From assembly GCF_021183625.1 (NCBI RefSeq), contig NZ_CP089214.1, positions 3,410,001 through 3,474,000 of the forward strand: a stretch of 64,000 bases of DNA, read 5' to 3'. This document shows, piece by piece, positions 47,164-55,711 of the stretch; positions within the stretch are counted from its first letter, which is position 1, and each line of letters starts with the position of its first letter. The DNA comes from Nocardia asteroides. GTDB taxonomy: Bacteria; Actinomycetota; Actinomycetes; Mycobacteriales; Mycobacteriaceae. The notes beneath the pieces were generated by a model, which searched no databases, had not been told where the DNA came from, and worked only from the letters and a program-made list of their open reading frames with translations. Position numbers and translations under genes: made by a program.

Positions 47164-48489
47164 TCAGCGGGCGGGCTCGGGGATGGCGGGCTCGGGGACG
47201 ACGGACTTCGGCGCGGCGAACCAGGTCGCGTGGAACGCCGCGGCAACGGCGGCGAGCAGGGCGAGGATCGCCGTCCCGGCGAAGACCGGGTACTCCGCCA
47301 TCGGCACCGCGAGGAAGCGGTAGGCGAGCAGCAGCGTCAGCAGGACGGCGGCGCCGAAGAGCACGAGGCGCCAGCGGAACCACCCGTACCCGCGCTCGGG
47401 ATCGCGCAGCGCCGACTCGACGGCGAGGCAGAGCACGGCGCCCGCGACCAGGTCGACCCCGTAGTGGTACCCGAAGCCGAGCGTCGCGGTGAGCGTCGCG
47501 CAGAGCCAGAAGGTGCCGCCCCAGCGCAGCCAGCGCGGCGCGGGCGAGCCGTCCATACCCCGCCTGGTGTGCAGGAAGACGGCGAGCGCCCAGGCCGTGT
47601 GCATGGACGGCATGCAGTTGCGCGGCGTCACCCGGTCGAACGGGAGCACGCCCGGGCTGCGGTCGATCGGCGGAACGAACTGCGGCCAGTAGTTCCCCAC
47701 CTGCAGCCCGTTCCCGTCCGCGCCGAAGGCGAACATCGGCCCGACCACGGGGAAGATCAGGTACACCACCGGCCCGGCCAGCCCGAGCACCAGGAAGGTG
47801 CGCACCAGGTAGTGCCCCGGCCAGCGCCCGGACGAGACCACCCGGCGCAGCTGCCACACGGCGACGACGATCGCCGCCAGCGGCAGCTCGATGTAGACCC
47901 AGTGCAGCACCGCGTAGACCACCGGCCCGAGCGCCTCGACGACCCGCCCGACCACCCAGGACGGATCGCCGAGCGCGTGGTCGGCCAGCATGACGTACTC
48001 GTCGAGCACCCCGGGGTGCGCGAGGATGGTGACGTGCAGCCAGACGTCGCCGACCTTGGTGGCCAGGATGAGCAGCGCGCCGAGCGCGACCGCGTGCAGC
48101 GCGGTCCGGCGCCGCAGCCCGCTCCAGCGCCACAGCGCGAGCACGGTGATCCCGGCGAGCACCCAGACCGGCCCGTTGCCGACGGTCGGCGGGTCACCGG
48201 CGAGCAGCCGCGCGCCCGCGCCGATCAGATCGATGCCGACCGCCGCGCCCGCCGCGACGAACCGGTCCCGCACGCGCAGCCCGACCAGGGCGAGCACCAG
48301 CCCGGCCCAGGGCACCGTCATCGACTTCGGGGTGCCGGCGAAGTCTTTCCAGAGGCTGGTCAGCGGCCCCTCGAAGCCCTGCCACAGCGCTACCGCCTGG
48401 AGCCCCGCCAGCAGCAGGCCGACCGCCGCGACGAGCACGATCGAGAGCTGCGCCCGGCGGCTGCGCCGGACAGGGTCCTCCACAAGCAT
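47164..48489 (-). CDS. PAP2-superfamily membrane protein (inositolphosphotransferase/phosphatase-like)
   Basis: 441 residues with about ten helices. CMPSMHTAWALAV (P-S-M-H) and GYHYGVDLVAG (H-x3-D) are motifs 2 and 3 of the PAP2 superfamily in the Aur1/Ipt1-like variant; YLIFPVVGPMF precedes them. The active site should face the outside, acting on a lipid phosphate. The first 150 residues are membrane segments without known motif. TACTAT ends 6 nt before the ATG. Convergent with the mrp operon. Confidence 0.85.
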   Translation of the reverse strand: MLVEDPVRRSRRAQLSIVLVAAVGLLLAGLQAVALWQGFEGPLTSLWKDFAGTPKSMTVPWAGLVLALVGLRVRDRFVAAGAAVGIDLIGAGARLLAGDPPTVGNGPVWVLAGITVLALWRWSGLRRRTALHAVALGALLILATKVGDVWLHVTILAHPGVLDEYVMLADHALGDPSWVVGRVVEALGPVVYAVLHWVYIELPLAAIVVAVWQLRRVVSSGRWPGHYLVRTFLVLGLAGPVVYLIFPVVGPMFAFGADGNGLQVGNYWPQFVPPIDRSPGVLPFDRVTPRNCMPSMHTAWALAVFLHTRRGMDGSPAPRWLRWGGTFWLCATLTATLGFGYHYGVDLVAGAVLCLAVESALRDPERGYGWFRWRLVLFGAAVLLTLLLAYRFLAVPMAEYPVFAGTAILALLAAVAAAFHATWFAAPKSVVPEPAIPEPAR

Positions 48490-48495
48490 CCGCCC

Positions 48496-48501
48496 ATAGT
48501 A
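48496..48501 (-). promoter_or_regulatory. -10 element (TACTAT) of the PAP2 gene
   Basis: TACTAT ends 6 nt before the ATG at 48489, with no ribosome binding site. Leaderless transcript predicted. Confidence 0.5.
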
Positions 48502-48550
48502 AACGGCGTGTGAACAGCACCGTCCCCGGTGCTTGAACGGGAGGTCTCCG

Positions 48551-49708
48551 TCAGGGATTCAGCTCGCGCACCAGCGAATCCACCACCGCGATCAGATCGC
48601 CCTGGCTGGCCGCCGCCACCCGGCGTTGCCGCTGGTAGTTGGCGCCGCCGCGCGGGATCTCGGCCACCGCGCGCAGCTCGTCGGCGCAGCCGAGCTTCGC
48701 GGCGGTCGGCTCCAGCCGGTTCAGCAGGTCGTCCAGGTCGTCGGTGACCAGCCGCTCGTTGCTGTCCGAGTCGGTGATGACGATGGCGTCCAGCCCGTAC
48801 CTGGCCGCGCGCCACTTGTTCTCCTGCACATGCCATACCGGCAGTGTGGGCAGCGTCTCACCGGCCTCGACCCGATCGTCCAGGTCGACGATCAGGCAGT
48901 GGATGAACGCGGCCAGCGCGCCGAGCTCCCGGTGGGTGGAGACGCCGTCGCAGATCCGCACCTCGATCGTGCCCCACTTCGGCGCCGGCCTGATGTCCCA
49001 GTGCATGCCGCCGAGCTGCTCGAAGACCCCGGTCTTGAACTGGTCGTGCACGAACCCCTCGAACTGCGACCACTTCTCGAACTGGAACGGCAGCCCGGCG
49101 GTGGGCAGCTGCTGGAACATGAGGGCCCGGTTCGAGGCATAGCCGGTGTCCGAGCCGGACCACATGGGCGAGGAGGCGGAGAGCGCGAGCAGGTGCGGGT
49201 AGGAGGGAAGCATCGCGTTCAGGATCGGGAAGACCTTCTCCCGGTGCGACACTCCCACGTGCACGTGCACGCCCCAGATGAGCATCTGCCTGCCCCACCA
49301 CTGGGTACGCTCGATCAGCTCGTCGTAGTGCTCGGAGCGGGTGAGCTGCTGCGCCGACCACTGCGCGAACGGGTGCGTGCCCGCGCAGAACAGGTCGACC
49401 CCGAGCGGGTCGGCGGCCCGGCGCAGCAGGTTCATGGTGCCGGTGAGGTCGTCCAGCGCGGCGCCGACGGTGTCGTGCACCCCGGTGACCAGCTCGACGG
49501 TGTTGCGCAGCAACTCCTTCGAGAGCTGCGGGGTGCCGTCGTGCGCGAGCACCTCGCCGACCTCGTCGAAGACCGCGGCGGCGGTGTTGGAGAGATCGCG
49601 GGTCACCTTGTCGACCAGCGCGATCTCCCACTCGATGCCGATGGTCGGCCGGGGCGAACCGTGGAACTCGACACTCGTTCCGCTGCCCCTGCGATCAGCC
49701 CCGGGCAT
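48551..49708 (-). CDS. Carboxylate-amine ligase, YbdK/glutamate-cysteine ligase 2 family
   Basis: 385 residues. TIGIEWEIALVD at the N-terminus, HVHVGVSH in the middle and GTIEVRICDGVST are the conserved blocks of the GCS2 family, which forms gamma-glutamyl amide bonds with ATP. The M. tuberculosis counterpart is Rv0433. It starts 10 nt after sodC with GGGGGAG at 4 nt; a longer frame would overlap sodC. The physiological product is not established, since actinobacteria use mycothiol and ergothioneine rather than glutathione. Confidence 0.9.
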   Translation of the reverse strand: MPGADRRGSGTSVEFHGSPRPTIGIEWEIALVDKVTRDLSNTAAAVFDEVGEVLAHDGTPQLSKELLRNTVELVTGVHDTVGAALDDLTGTMNLLRRAADPLGVDLFCAGTHPFAQWSAQQLTRSEHYDELIERTQWWGRQMLIWGVHVHVGVSHREKVFPILNAMLPSYPHLLALSASSPMWSGSDTGYASNRALMFQQLPTAGLPFQFEKWSQFEGFVHDQFKTGVFEQLGGMHWDIRPAPKWGTIEVRICDGVSTHRELGALAAFIHCLIVDLDDRVEAGETLPTLPVWHVQENKWRAARYGLDAIVITDSDSNERLVTDDLDDLLNRLEPTAAKLGCADELRAVAEIPRGGANYQRQRRVAAASQGDLIAVVDSLVRELNP

Positions 49709-49718
49709 ACCGCTCCCC

Positions 49719-50408
49719 CTAGTGGACGACGCCACAGGCGACGCGGCCCCCCGCGTCACCGGTGGCGAGGGTGGCCTCGTCCGGCCCGGCGACGCCGTCG
49801 GCGCGCTGGTACCGGTTCGGGATGTTGCCGAAGTTGTCGGCGTCGGCGTGCACCACGATCGCCTTGTCCTTGATGTCGGCGAGCGTGACGGTGTCGGAGG
49901 TGGTGACCAGCGAGGCGGTGCCGTCGCCGCGCACCTGCAGCGACGTCAGATCGCCGCTGGCCGGGTGGCTGTTCGCGCTGCCGACCTGGAGGTGCCCGCC
50001 CGCTGAGAGGAAGTCGCCCGCGGGGCCGCCGGTGGGGGCCACCGAGTTCGCCTCGCACTTGCCGACCGAGTGGATGTGCAGCCCGTGGAAGCCGGGGCGC
50101 AGCCCGCGCGCCTCGACGGTGACCTGCAGGTGCCCGCCGACCTCGGCGAAGCTGACGGTGCCGACCGCCTGGCCCGACGCGTCCTTCAGATCGGCGCTCG
50201 CGCCCGACTCCGAACCGGAGTGCTCGCCGCCGCCGCCGTGCGCGGACTCGCCCGCGGGGGCGGGGGAGGCGGTGAAGACCGGCGGGGTGGTCCCCGTGAC
50301 ATCGGTCGACTCCTGGCTGTTGGAGCAGCCGGCCAGGCCGAACGCCGCGATCGCGAGTACCGGGGTCACGATCCGCCAGGACGGGCGACGGGACGGGGAC
50401 GAGGCCAT
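49719..50408 (-). CDS. sodC: Copper/zinc superoxide dismutase, lipoprotein type
   Basis: 229 residues. Signal peptide with lipobox LAGC near residue 30, then a Ser/Gly/His-rich linker. The metal ligands are visible in GFHGLHIHSVGKCE, SAGGHLQVGSANSHPASGDL and IVVHADADNFG. The Cys in VGKCE and the one in GRVACGVV form the family disulfide. It removes superoxide outside the membrane, as M. tuberculosis SodC does. GAAGGAG lies 7 nt before the ATG at 50408. A 178-bp gap separates it from the VirR-like gene upstream. It may be read together with the ligase gene. Confidence 0.95.
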   Translation of the reverse strand: MASSPSRRPSWRIVTPVLAIAAFGLAGCSNSQESTDVTGTTPPVFTASPAPAGESAHGGGGEHSGSESGASADLKDASGQAVGTVSFAEVGGHLQVTVEARGLRPGFHGLHIHSVGKCEANSVAPTGGPAGDFLSAGGHLQVGSANSHPASGDLTSLQVRGDGTASLVTTSDTVTLADIKDKAIVVHADADNFGNIPNRYQRADGVAGPDEATLATGDAGGRVACGVVH

Positions 50409-50586
50409 CGGAGTGACTCCTTCACGGATGTGGACGGGGTTCGTGCCGAGCACGATCTTGCCAGGTTCTGATGCGGCACGGCCGGGGGCCCTCCGTGGCT
50501 ACGCTCCGCTCCCGCCTCCGGGCCTGACCCGGTCGTGCCCGGCGAGAGCAGCCGGATCGAGACAGGGTGACCCGCGTCTATGCCGC

Positions 50587-51168
50587 TCAGTTACCCGTGA
50601 CGATGACGATCACACCCGGCTCGGAGCCCGAGATTCCGGCGAAGCGCGGTTCGGCGACCGCGCCGATCTCCGCGGCGATGGCCTCGGCGGCCGCCTGCTC
50701 GGCGGGGGAATCGCCGTAGAAGACGGTGGTTTTGGGGAGCGTGCCGCCCGCGTAGTTGCCGGTCCCGACATTGCTCCAGCCGTTCGCGCCCAGCTCGCTC
50801 GCGGTGCGCCCGGCCAGCCCGGCCACCAGGCTGTTGTTCAGCACCCGCACCGGCACCGCGCGGTTCACCGACGGCGCGGTGGGCGGGGGCGGAGGCGGCG
50901 GGGGCGCGGCGGTGGTGGTCTCGACCGCGGTCGGGGTCTCCGGCACCGTCGAGGTGGTGCTGGTGGCCGCCGCGGCGCTCGTCGTCGCGCGGGGGGCGGT
51001 GGTCGTCGGAGCGGCGGTGCTCGTCTCCGCGCCGGGAGCGTCCGCGCTGGAATCGGAGTCCGACAGCGACATCGCACCCAGCCCGGCGAACACGATGGCC
51101 AGCGCGATCAACACCATCGCCAGCGCGCGCAGCGGCGGACCGCCGGAGGTGGGATTCGGGTTGCTCAC
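50587..51168 (-). CDS. LytR C-terminal-domain membrane protein (VirR/Rv0431-like)
   Basis: 193 residues. One membrane helix near residues 15-35, a Thr/Ala/Pro-rich linker with an 8-proline run, and a LytR_C domain (VRVLNNSLVAGLAGRTASELGANGWSNVGTGNYAG...TTVFYGD). The order virR-like, sodC, ligase repeats the M. tuberculosis arrangement, where Rv0431 (VirR) influences vesicle release and cell-wall structure. GTG start; TAGGGT ends 7 nt before it. Confidence 0.87.
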   Translation of the reverse strand: MSNPNPTSGGPPLRALAMVLIALAIVFAGLGAMSLSDSDSSADAPGAETSTAAPTTTAPRATTSAAAATSTTSTVPETPTAVETTTAAPPPPPPPPTAPSVNRAVPVRVLNNSLVAGLAGRTASELGANGWSNVGTGNYAGGTLPKTTVFYGDSPAEQAAAEAIAAEIGAVAEPRFAGISGSEPGVIVIVTGN

Positions 51169-51175
51169 CCGCTCG

Positions 51176-51181
51176 ACCCTA
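51176..51181 (-). promoter_or_regulatory. -10 element (TAGGGT) of the VirR-like gene
   Basis: TAGGGT ends 7 nt before the GTG at 51168, consistent with a leaderless start and with a promoter separate from the upstream DUF3263 gene. Confidence 0.45.
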
Positions 51182-51234
51182 GTCGCTCCGACCGGCGTTC
51201 GAGGCCGGTGCCGCCGACACGCGGCACTGCGGGC

Positions 51235-51558
51235 TCAGACCTGAAAACCGAGGCGCCGCGCGGCCCTTGCCTTCTGCCTGCTCGCGCGCAGCCTGCGCAG
51301 CCGCTTCACCAGCATCGGGTCGGCGGCGAGCGCCTCCGGCCGGTCGACGACGGCGTTCAGCACCTGGTAGTAGCGGGTGGGGGACATACCGAACAGTTCG
51401 CGGATCGCCTCCTCCTTGGCACCCGCGTACTTCCACCACTGGCGCTCGAAGGCGAGGATCTCCTGATCGCGCCGGGAGAGGCCGCTCGCGTCCTCCAGCA
51501 CCGGCTCGTCGGCATCATCCGGGGTGCCGGATGGATTCCGAGCAGCTGCGCCGTCCAT
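51235..51558 (-). CDS. DUF3263 protein (Rv0430-like)
   Basis: 107 residues. LSRRDQEILAFERQWWKYAGAKEEAIRELFGMSPTRYYQVLNAVVDRPEAL is the whole DUF3263 domain, a helix-turn-helix-like fold, and the C-terminus is strongly basic (RRLRASRQKARAARRLG). A DNA-binding role is suggested but unproven. GGGAGCGAG serves as ribosome binding site. Divergent from def. Confidence 0.9.
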   Translation of the reverse strand: MDGAAARNPSGTPDDADEPVLEDASGLSRRDQEILAFERQWWKYAGAKEEAIRELFGMSPTRYYQVLNAVVDRPEALAADPMLVKRLRRLRASRQKARAARRLGFQV

Positions 51559-51673
51559 CTCGCTCCCTCGGCCGAGTTCCCACCACGTGCTGGTCCGACC
51601 GGATCATTGAACCACGGGGTGCGGACGGATTCCGGCCGAGCACCCGGCGTGTTCTCTACCTTCCGGTAACCGC

Positions 51674-51679
51674 AATAAT
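51674..51679 (+). promoter_or_regulatory. -10 element (AATAAT) of def
   Basis: AATAAT ends 6 nt before the ATG of def in an AT-rich patch. Leaderless start predicted; the first base deviates from TANNNT. Confidence 0.45.
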
Positions 51680-51685
51680 TGCCGC

Positions 51686-52273
51686 ATGGCAATCCTCCCG
51701 ATCGTGATCGTCGGCGACCCGGTGCTGCACAACCCGACCGAAAAGGTCACCGAGCCGCCGGAGGAGCTGGCGCCGCTGATCGCCGACATGTACGAGACCC
51801 TGGACGCCGCGAACGGCGTCGGGCTCGCGGCCAACCAGGTCGGCGTCGCCAAGCGGCTCTTCGTCTACGACTGCCCGGACCTGACCGCCGACGGCACGAC
51901 CGTGCGGCGCAGGGGCGCCGTGGTGAACCCGATCCTGGAGACCTCCGCGCTGCCCGAGACCATGCCCGATCCGGACGATGACGACGAGGGCTGCCTCTCC
52001 GTCCCCGGCGAGCAGTACCCCACCGGCCGCGCCGACTGGGCGAAGGTCACCGGCACCGACGAGAAGGGCGAGCCGGTCGAGCTGGAGGGCACCGGCTTCT
52101 TCGCCAGGATGCTGCAGCACGAGGTCGGCCACCTGGACGGCTTCCTCTACGTGGACGTGCTGGTCGGCAGGCACGCCAGGGCCGCGAAGAAGGCGATCAA
52201 GCGGAACGGCTGGGGCACACCGGGGCTGAGCTGGCTCCCGGGTACCGTGCCCGACCCGTTCGGGCACGACTGA
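51686..52273 (+). CDS. def: Peptide deformylase
   Basis: 195 residues. All three motifs of the metalloenzyme are present: [16 protein letters not shown] (Cys ligand) and QHEVGHLDG (HExxH, where the usual Asp after HE-V is Gly). It removes the formyl group from nascent proteins. An acidic insertion (PDPDDDDEG) precedes motif 2, as in other actinobacterial Defs. Its stop overlaps the following acetyltransferase ATG by one base, and xthA follows, the same order as M. tuberculosis Rv0429c-Rv0427c. Confidence 0.96.
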   Translation: MAILPIVIVGDPVLHNPTEKVTEPPEELAPLIADMYETLDAANGVGLAANQVGVAKRLFVYDCPDLTADGTTVRRRGAVVNPILETSALPETMPDPDDDDEGCLSVPGEQYPTGRADWAKVTGTDEKGEPVELEGTGFFARMLQHEVGHLDGFLYVDVLVGRHARAAKKAIKRNGWGTPGLSWLPGTVPDPFGHD

Positions 52274-53259
52274 TGAGCATCGAGCCGCCGACGGCCGAGC
52301 GGCTGCCCGCCGTCGGCGACCGGGTGGTCATGCGGTACCGGTTGCCCGAGGGGTACCCGCAGCCGCTCACCGACGTGCTCGGCGAGCTGGTCTCGGTCGA
52401 GCCACCGACCGTGCGCACCGCGGACGGCGCGCTGGTCGAGGTGGCGCCGGACAAGGTGGTCGCGCTGCGGGTGATTCCGTCCCGGCCCATCCGCACCTCG
52501 GAGATCAGGGCGCTGGAGTACGCGGGCGCGGCGGGCTGGCCGGGAGTGCAGCAGACCTGGCTGGACGGCTGGCTGCTGCGCGCGGGCCACGGCTACACGC
52601 ACCGCGCCAATTCCGCGCTGCCGCTCGGTGATTCGAGCGGTCCGGCGATCGTCGGCCGGGACACGCTCTACCGGATCGGCGCCTGGTACACCGAGCACGG
52701 CCTCCCGGTGCAGCTCTGCCTGCCGGACCGGCTGGCCGCGACCCCGCCCGGCTGGCACACCTGGAACGAGACGGTCGTGCTCGGCATCGATATCGAGACC
52801 ATGGTGTTGCCGCAGGGGCCGTCCATGGTGCGGGTCTCGCCCGCGCCCTCGCAGGCCTGGCTGGAGCTGTACCGGTACCGCGGCGGCATCCCGGACCCGG
52901 TCGTTCCCCCGCCGCCGCGGCCCGCGCCGGACGTGCTCAACGCCGTCCGGGACGGTTCGCTCGGGTTCGCCGTGCTCGGCGTCCCGCAGCCGATCGCGGT
53001 GGCCCGCGGCGCCGTCACGACCGCGCCGGACGGGCGGGTGTGGGTGGGGCTCTCCTGCGTCGCGGTCGCCACCGAGCACCGGCGGCACGGCCTCGGCGCG
53101 CTGGTCTGCGCGGAGCTGCTGCGCTGGGGTCGCGAGCGCGGGGCGGGGTACGCCTACGTGCAGGTGGCCGCGGACAACCCGGACGGGCTCGGGCTCTTCC
53201 GGGAGATGGGGTTCGTCGAGCACCACCGCTACCGGTACGCCGCCCCGCGGCACAACTGA
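52273..53259 (+). CDS. GNAT-family acetyltransferase (Rv0428c-like)
   Basis: 328 residues. The N-terminal 75 residues form a small barrel-like domain (VGDRVVMRYRLPEGYPQPLTDVLGEL). The C-terminal half is the GNAT fold with the acetyl-CoA loop VATEHRRHGLGALVCAELLRWGRERGAGYAYVQVAADNPDGLGLFREMGF. The central region (WLDGWLLRAGHGYTHRANSALPL) is typical of this actinobacterial family. Coupled to def; substrate unknown, possibly protein N-termini or small amines. Confidence 0.9.
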   Translation: MSIEPPTAERLPAVGDRVVMRYRLPEGYPQPLTDVLGELVSVEPPTVRTADGALVEVAPDKVVALRVIPSRPIRTSEIRALEYAGAAGWPGVQQTWLDGWLLRAGHGYTHRANSALPLGDSSGPAIVGRDTLYRIGAWYTEHGLPVQLCLPDRLAATPPGWHTWNETVVLGIDIETMVLPQGPSMVRVSPAPSQAWLELYRYRGGIPDPVVPPPPRPAPDVLNAVRDGSLGFAVLGVPQPIAVARGAVTTAPDGRVWVGLSCVAVATEHRRHGLGALVCAELLRWGRERGAGYAYVQVAADNPDGLGLFREMGFVEHHRYRYAAPRHN

Positions 53260-53269
53260 AAGGTCACCC

Positions 53270-54085
53270 GTGCGGATCGCCACCTGGAACGTCAACTCCA
53301 TTCGCTCCCGGATCGACCGGGTGATCGGCTTCTTGGACCGCAACGACGTCGACGTCCTCGCCATCCAGGAGACCAAGTGCCGGGACGACCAGTTCCCCTT
53401 CGAGCGGTTCGACGAGGCCGGATACGAGGTCGCGCACCTGGGCGTGAACCAGTGGAACGGGGTCGCCATCGCCTCCCGGATCGGGCTCGCCGACGTCGAG
53501 GCGGCCTTCCCCGGGCAGCCGGGGTTCGACAGGGATGCCGGGGAGTCGCTGCTCGGGGCGCCGGTGGTGGAGTCGCGGGCGCTCGGCGCGACCTGCGGCG
53601 GGGTCCGGGTGTGGAGCCTGTACGTGCCGAACGGCCGCGCGCTGGACGACCCGCACTACCGCTACAAGCTGGAGTGGCTCGACGCGCTGCGGCGCACCGG
53701 CGAGCGGTGGCTGAGCGCCGACCCGGCGGCGAAGATCGCGCTGGTCGGCGACTGGAATATCGCGCCGACCGACGACGACGTGTGGTCCCCGGAGTACTTC
53801 GAGAACAAAACGCACACCTCGCGGCCGGAGCGGGACGCCTTCGCCGCGATCGTCGGCGCCGGGTACACCGATGTCATGCGGCCCTTCGCGCCCGGGCCGG
53901 GCGTCTACACCTACTGGGACTACACCCAGCTGCGCTTCGCCAGGAAGGAGGGCATGCGGATCGATTTCGTGCTGGCCTCCCCCGCGCTCGCGGCCGGGGT
54001 CACCGACGCGGTGGTCGACCGGCAGGAGCGCAAGGGCAAGGGCGCGAGCGATCATGCCCCGGTGATCGTGGAGTTCACCGACTGA
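53270..54085 (+). CDS. xthA: Exodeoxyribonuclease III
   Basis: 271 residues. RIATWNVNSIRSRIDR, LAIQETKC (metal-binding Glu), LVGDWNIAPTDDDVW (Asp-Asn), RIDFVLAS and the final SDHAPVIVEF (catalytic Asp-His) are all present, so it should be an active AP endonuclease/3'-exonuclease for base excision repair. GTG start with AGGT upstream; the frame opening at 52628 is a shadow of the acetyltransferase gene. Confidence 0.95.
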   Translation: MRIATWNVNSIRSRIDRVIGFLDRNDVDVLAIQETKCRDDQFPFERFDEAGYEVAHLGVNQWNGVAIASRIGLADVEAAFPGQPGFDRDAGESLLGAPVVESRALGATCGGVRVWSLYVPNGRALDDPHYRYKLEWLDALRRTGERWLSADPAAKIALVGDWNIAPTDDDVWSPEYFENKTHTSRPERDAFAAIVGAGYTDVMRPFAPGPGVYTYWDYTQLRFARKEGMRIDFVLASPALAAGVTDAVVDRQERKGKGASDHAPVIVEFTD

Positions 54086-54180
54086 GACGGATCAACGCTG
54101 GTAGGAGCGTTTTCCGGTAAAACCATCCATCTGGTCTTGTTCCGCCACGTGACGGGTTCACGCTGCTAGGGTTACCGGCC

Positions 54181-54807
54181 ATGGGTAGTGAGTCGGCCGT
54201 CCGGCCGCGGCAGCGGGCACAGCATCTCGGCCCGCAGCGCAGGCGGCCACAGGTGCTCGACACCGCCCTCACCCTCGCGGTCTCCGAGGGGCTCTCCGCC
54301 GTCACCATGGCATCCATCGCGGACCGGATGCGGGTCACCCGCCCGGTCGTCTACGCCTGCTTCGCGGACCGGGTGCAGCTGATCGACGCGCTGCGCCGCC
54401 GCGAGGAGAACTACCTGATCCACGACCTGCTCTCCACGCTCCCCGGCCGCGACCTCGGCGCGGACGAGACCGCCGTGGTCACCAGCTTCCGCACGCTGCT
54501 GCAGCTCACCGCCGCGCGCCCGGAGTCATGGCGCTTCCTCGCCGAGACCCCCGACCCGGTGATCTCCGCGGAGTTCGGCCGGGGCAGGCGGCTCGCGGTG
54601 AACCGCTGCACCGCGCTGCTGCGCGGCTCCATGCTCGGCTGGGGCACCACCGCCGCCGACCGCAAGCTGCCGGTCCTGGTCGACCAGTGGTTGGCCGCGG
54701 GCGAGGGCGCGGTGCAGACGCTGATGGCGGGCACCGCCGACTGGACACCGGAGGATCTCGGCGATTTCGTCGGGGGTCAGGTGTTCCGGATGCTGCGCGA
54801 CGCGTAG
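54181..54807 (+). CDS. TetR-family transcriptional regulator
   Basis: 208 residues. HTH: VLDTALTLAVSEGLSAVTMASIADRMRVTRPVVYACFADRVQLIDAL. The C-terminal domain is of common actinobacterial type with many Arg/Trp. TAGGGT ends 8 nt before the ATG. No target is obvious: xthA lies upstream on the same strand and a candidate small RNA downstream. It might control distant lipid or drug genes. Confidence 0.87.
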   Translation: MGSESAVRPRQRAQHLGPQRRRPQVLDTALTLAVSEGLSAVTMASIADRMRVTRPVVYACFADRVQLIDALRRREENYLIHDLLSTLPGRDLGADETAVVTSFRTLLQLTAARPESWRFLAETPDPVISAEFGRGRRLAVNRCTALLRGSMLGWGTTAADRKLPVLVDQWLAAGEGAVQTLMAGTADWTPEDLGDFVGGQVFRMLRDA

Positions 54808-54832
54808 CGGAATAACGAAGACCGATTCCGTG

Positions 54833-54932
54833 TAGTATCGGCTGCGAGCAAGGAACCGGTCCTCTGGGCTTCGAGCCCCGACAGCTGGTCTGGCCCTCGG
54901 TGTAGCTACGGCAGCCGGGGGCTGCTCTCTTT
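54833..54932 (+). ncRNA. Candidate structured small RNA or 3' UTR with terminator
   Basis: TAGTAT (54833-54838) could be a -10 for an RNA starting near 54845. The following bases contain GGGCT-TCG-AGCCC inside an outer ACCGG/CTGGT stem, then CCCTCGG pairing with CCGGGGG, and end in the terminator GCAGCC-GGG-GGCTGC (54911-54925) followed by TCTCTTT, the only clear T-rich tail in the window. It may instead be the 3' UTR of the TetR gene. Not a tRNA; no known RNA family recognised. Confidence 0.45.
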
Positions 54933-54937
54933 CCGGG

Positions 54938-55615
54938 TCAGGCGAGCGGGTCGACGAAGTGCACCCGATCCGCGATCAGGTCGAACAGCCGGTGGGTTCC
55001 GTCCCGGTGGGTGATGCGCCGCCGGTAGGCCGACGCGACCAGGTCCGGCAGCCACAGCAGTCGTTCCACGCTCGGGGAGGTCTGCAGGAGGCGGGTCTGC
55101 CGCGGCACCAGCCCGGCCGAGACCAGTTCCCGGTGATTGAGCTCGTCCCGCTTGCGAAAGTTGTGCTGATTGCGCTCCTCGAGGACCAGCAGCTCGACCG
55201 GGTCCCAGCCACTCTCGCAGCCGCCCGCGAGCGCAATGGCGAGGCTCCGGTAACAGGCCCGTCGGGCCGCCTCCCCGTCGTTGTCGGCCGCTTCGACCGG
55301 CACCTGGTAGGCAATGATGCAGGTCTCGGGCCCCTCGGCGAGAAACTCCAGCATGTCTCCGGCTCTTTCTCGACCCCGGGAGTGCTGCAGCGCCTCGGTC
55401 GTGTGCCAGAAGGTGTCGTCGGCGATCTTCGACAGCCCATCCCGCAGCTCCGCCATCTCCTTACGCTGCACGATCACCGCCGTGAAGATGTAGAACGTCG
55501 AGGTCGGAGCCACCACCGGGTCGGCCGTTTGATACGACTCGTCCAGGTAGGCCACCGGCCCTTTCGCCCGCCGATACGCCTCCTGCAGAACGCCCGATCT
55601 CCCCACCTCGCGCAT
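54938..55615 (-). CDS. DUF3800-like protein (RNase H-like fold)
   Basis: 225 residues. VAYLDESYQTADP near the N-terminus carries the Asp-Glu of DUF3800 (usually YxDES), STFYIFTAVIV is the next strand, and later acidic residues in LLVLEERNQHN and LLWLPDLVASAYRR fit the metal-binding set of RNase H-like domains. DUF3800 proteins are often found near defence or mobile genes; neither is visible here. GC content is lower than that of the neighbours. TAGGAT ends 6 nt before the ATG. Confidence 0.72.
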   Translation of the reverse strand: MREVGRSGVLQEAYRRAKGPVAYLDESYQTADPVVAPTSTFYIFTAVIVQRKEMAELRDGLSKIADDTFWHTTEALQHSRGRERAGDMLEFLAEGPETCIIAYQVPVEAADNDGEAARRACYRSLAIALAGGCESGWDPVELLVLEERNQHNFRKRDELNHRELVSAGLVPRQTRLLQTSPSVERLLWLPDLVASAYRRRITHRDGTHRLFDLIADRVHFVDPLA

Positions 55616-55621
55616 CGGGCC

Positions 55622-55627
55622 ATCCTA
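55622..55627 (-). promoter_or_regulatory. -10 element (TAGGAT) of the DUF3800-like gene
   Basis: TAGGAT ends 6 nt before the ATG at 55615 with no ribosome binding site. Leaderless transcript predicted. Confidence 0.5.
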
Positions 55628-55711
55628 GGGCGCACGTCGAGATGGGCTGCGCGCGCTCGCAGATTCGGCCGGGGCAGAATCTGCGGTGACGCCCAGCGAG
55701 AGGACGATGCC

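Noticed and set aside
51668-51685. Shine-Dalgarno sequence for def
   Set aside because: The bases before the ATG are AT-rich (AATAAT, TGCCGC) with no purine-rich GGAG-like run, which fits a leaderless start better.
54845-54932. tRNA gene suggested by a GGGCTTCGAGCCC arm
   Set aside because: No acceptor stem, anticodon arm or T-loop consensus of correct length could be formed on either strand.
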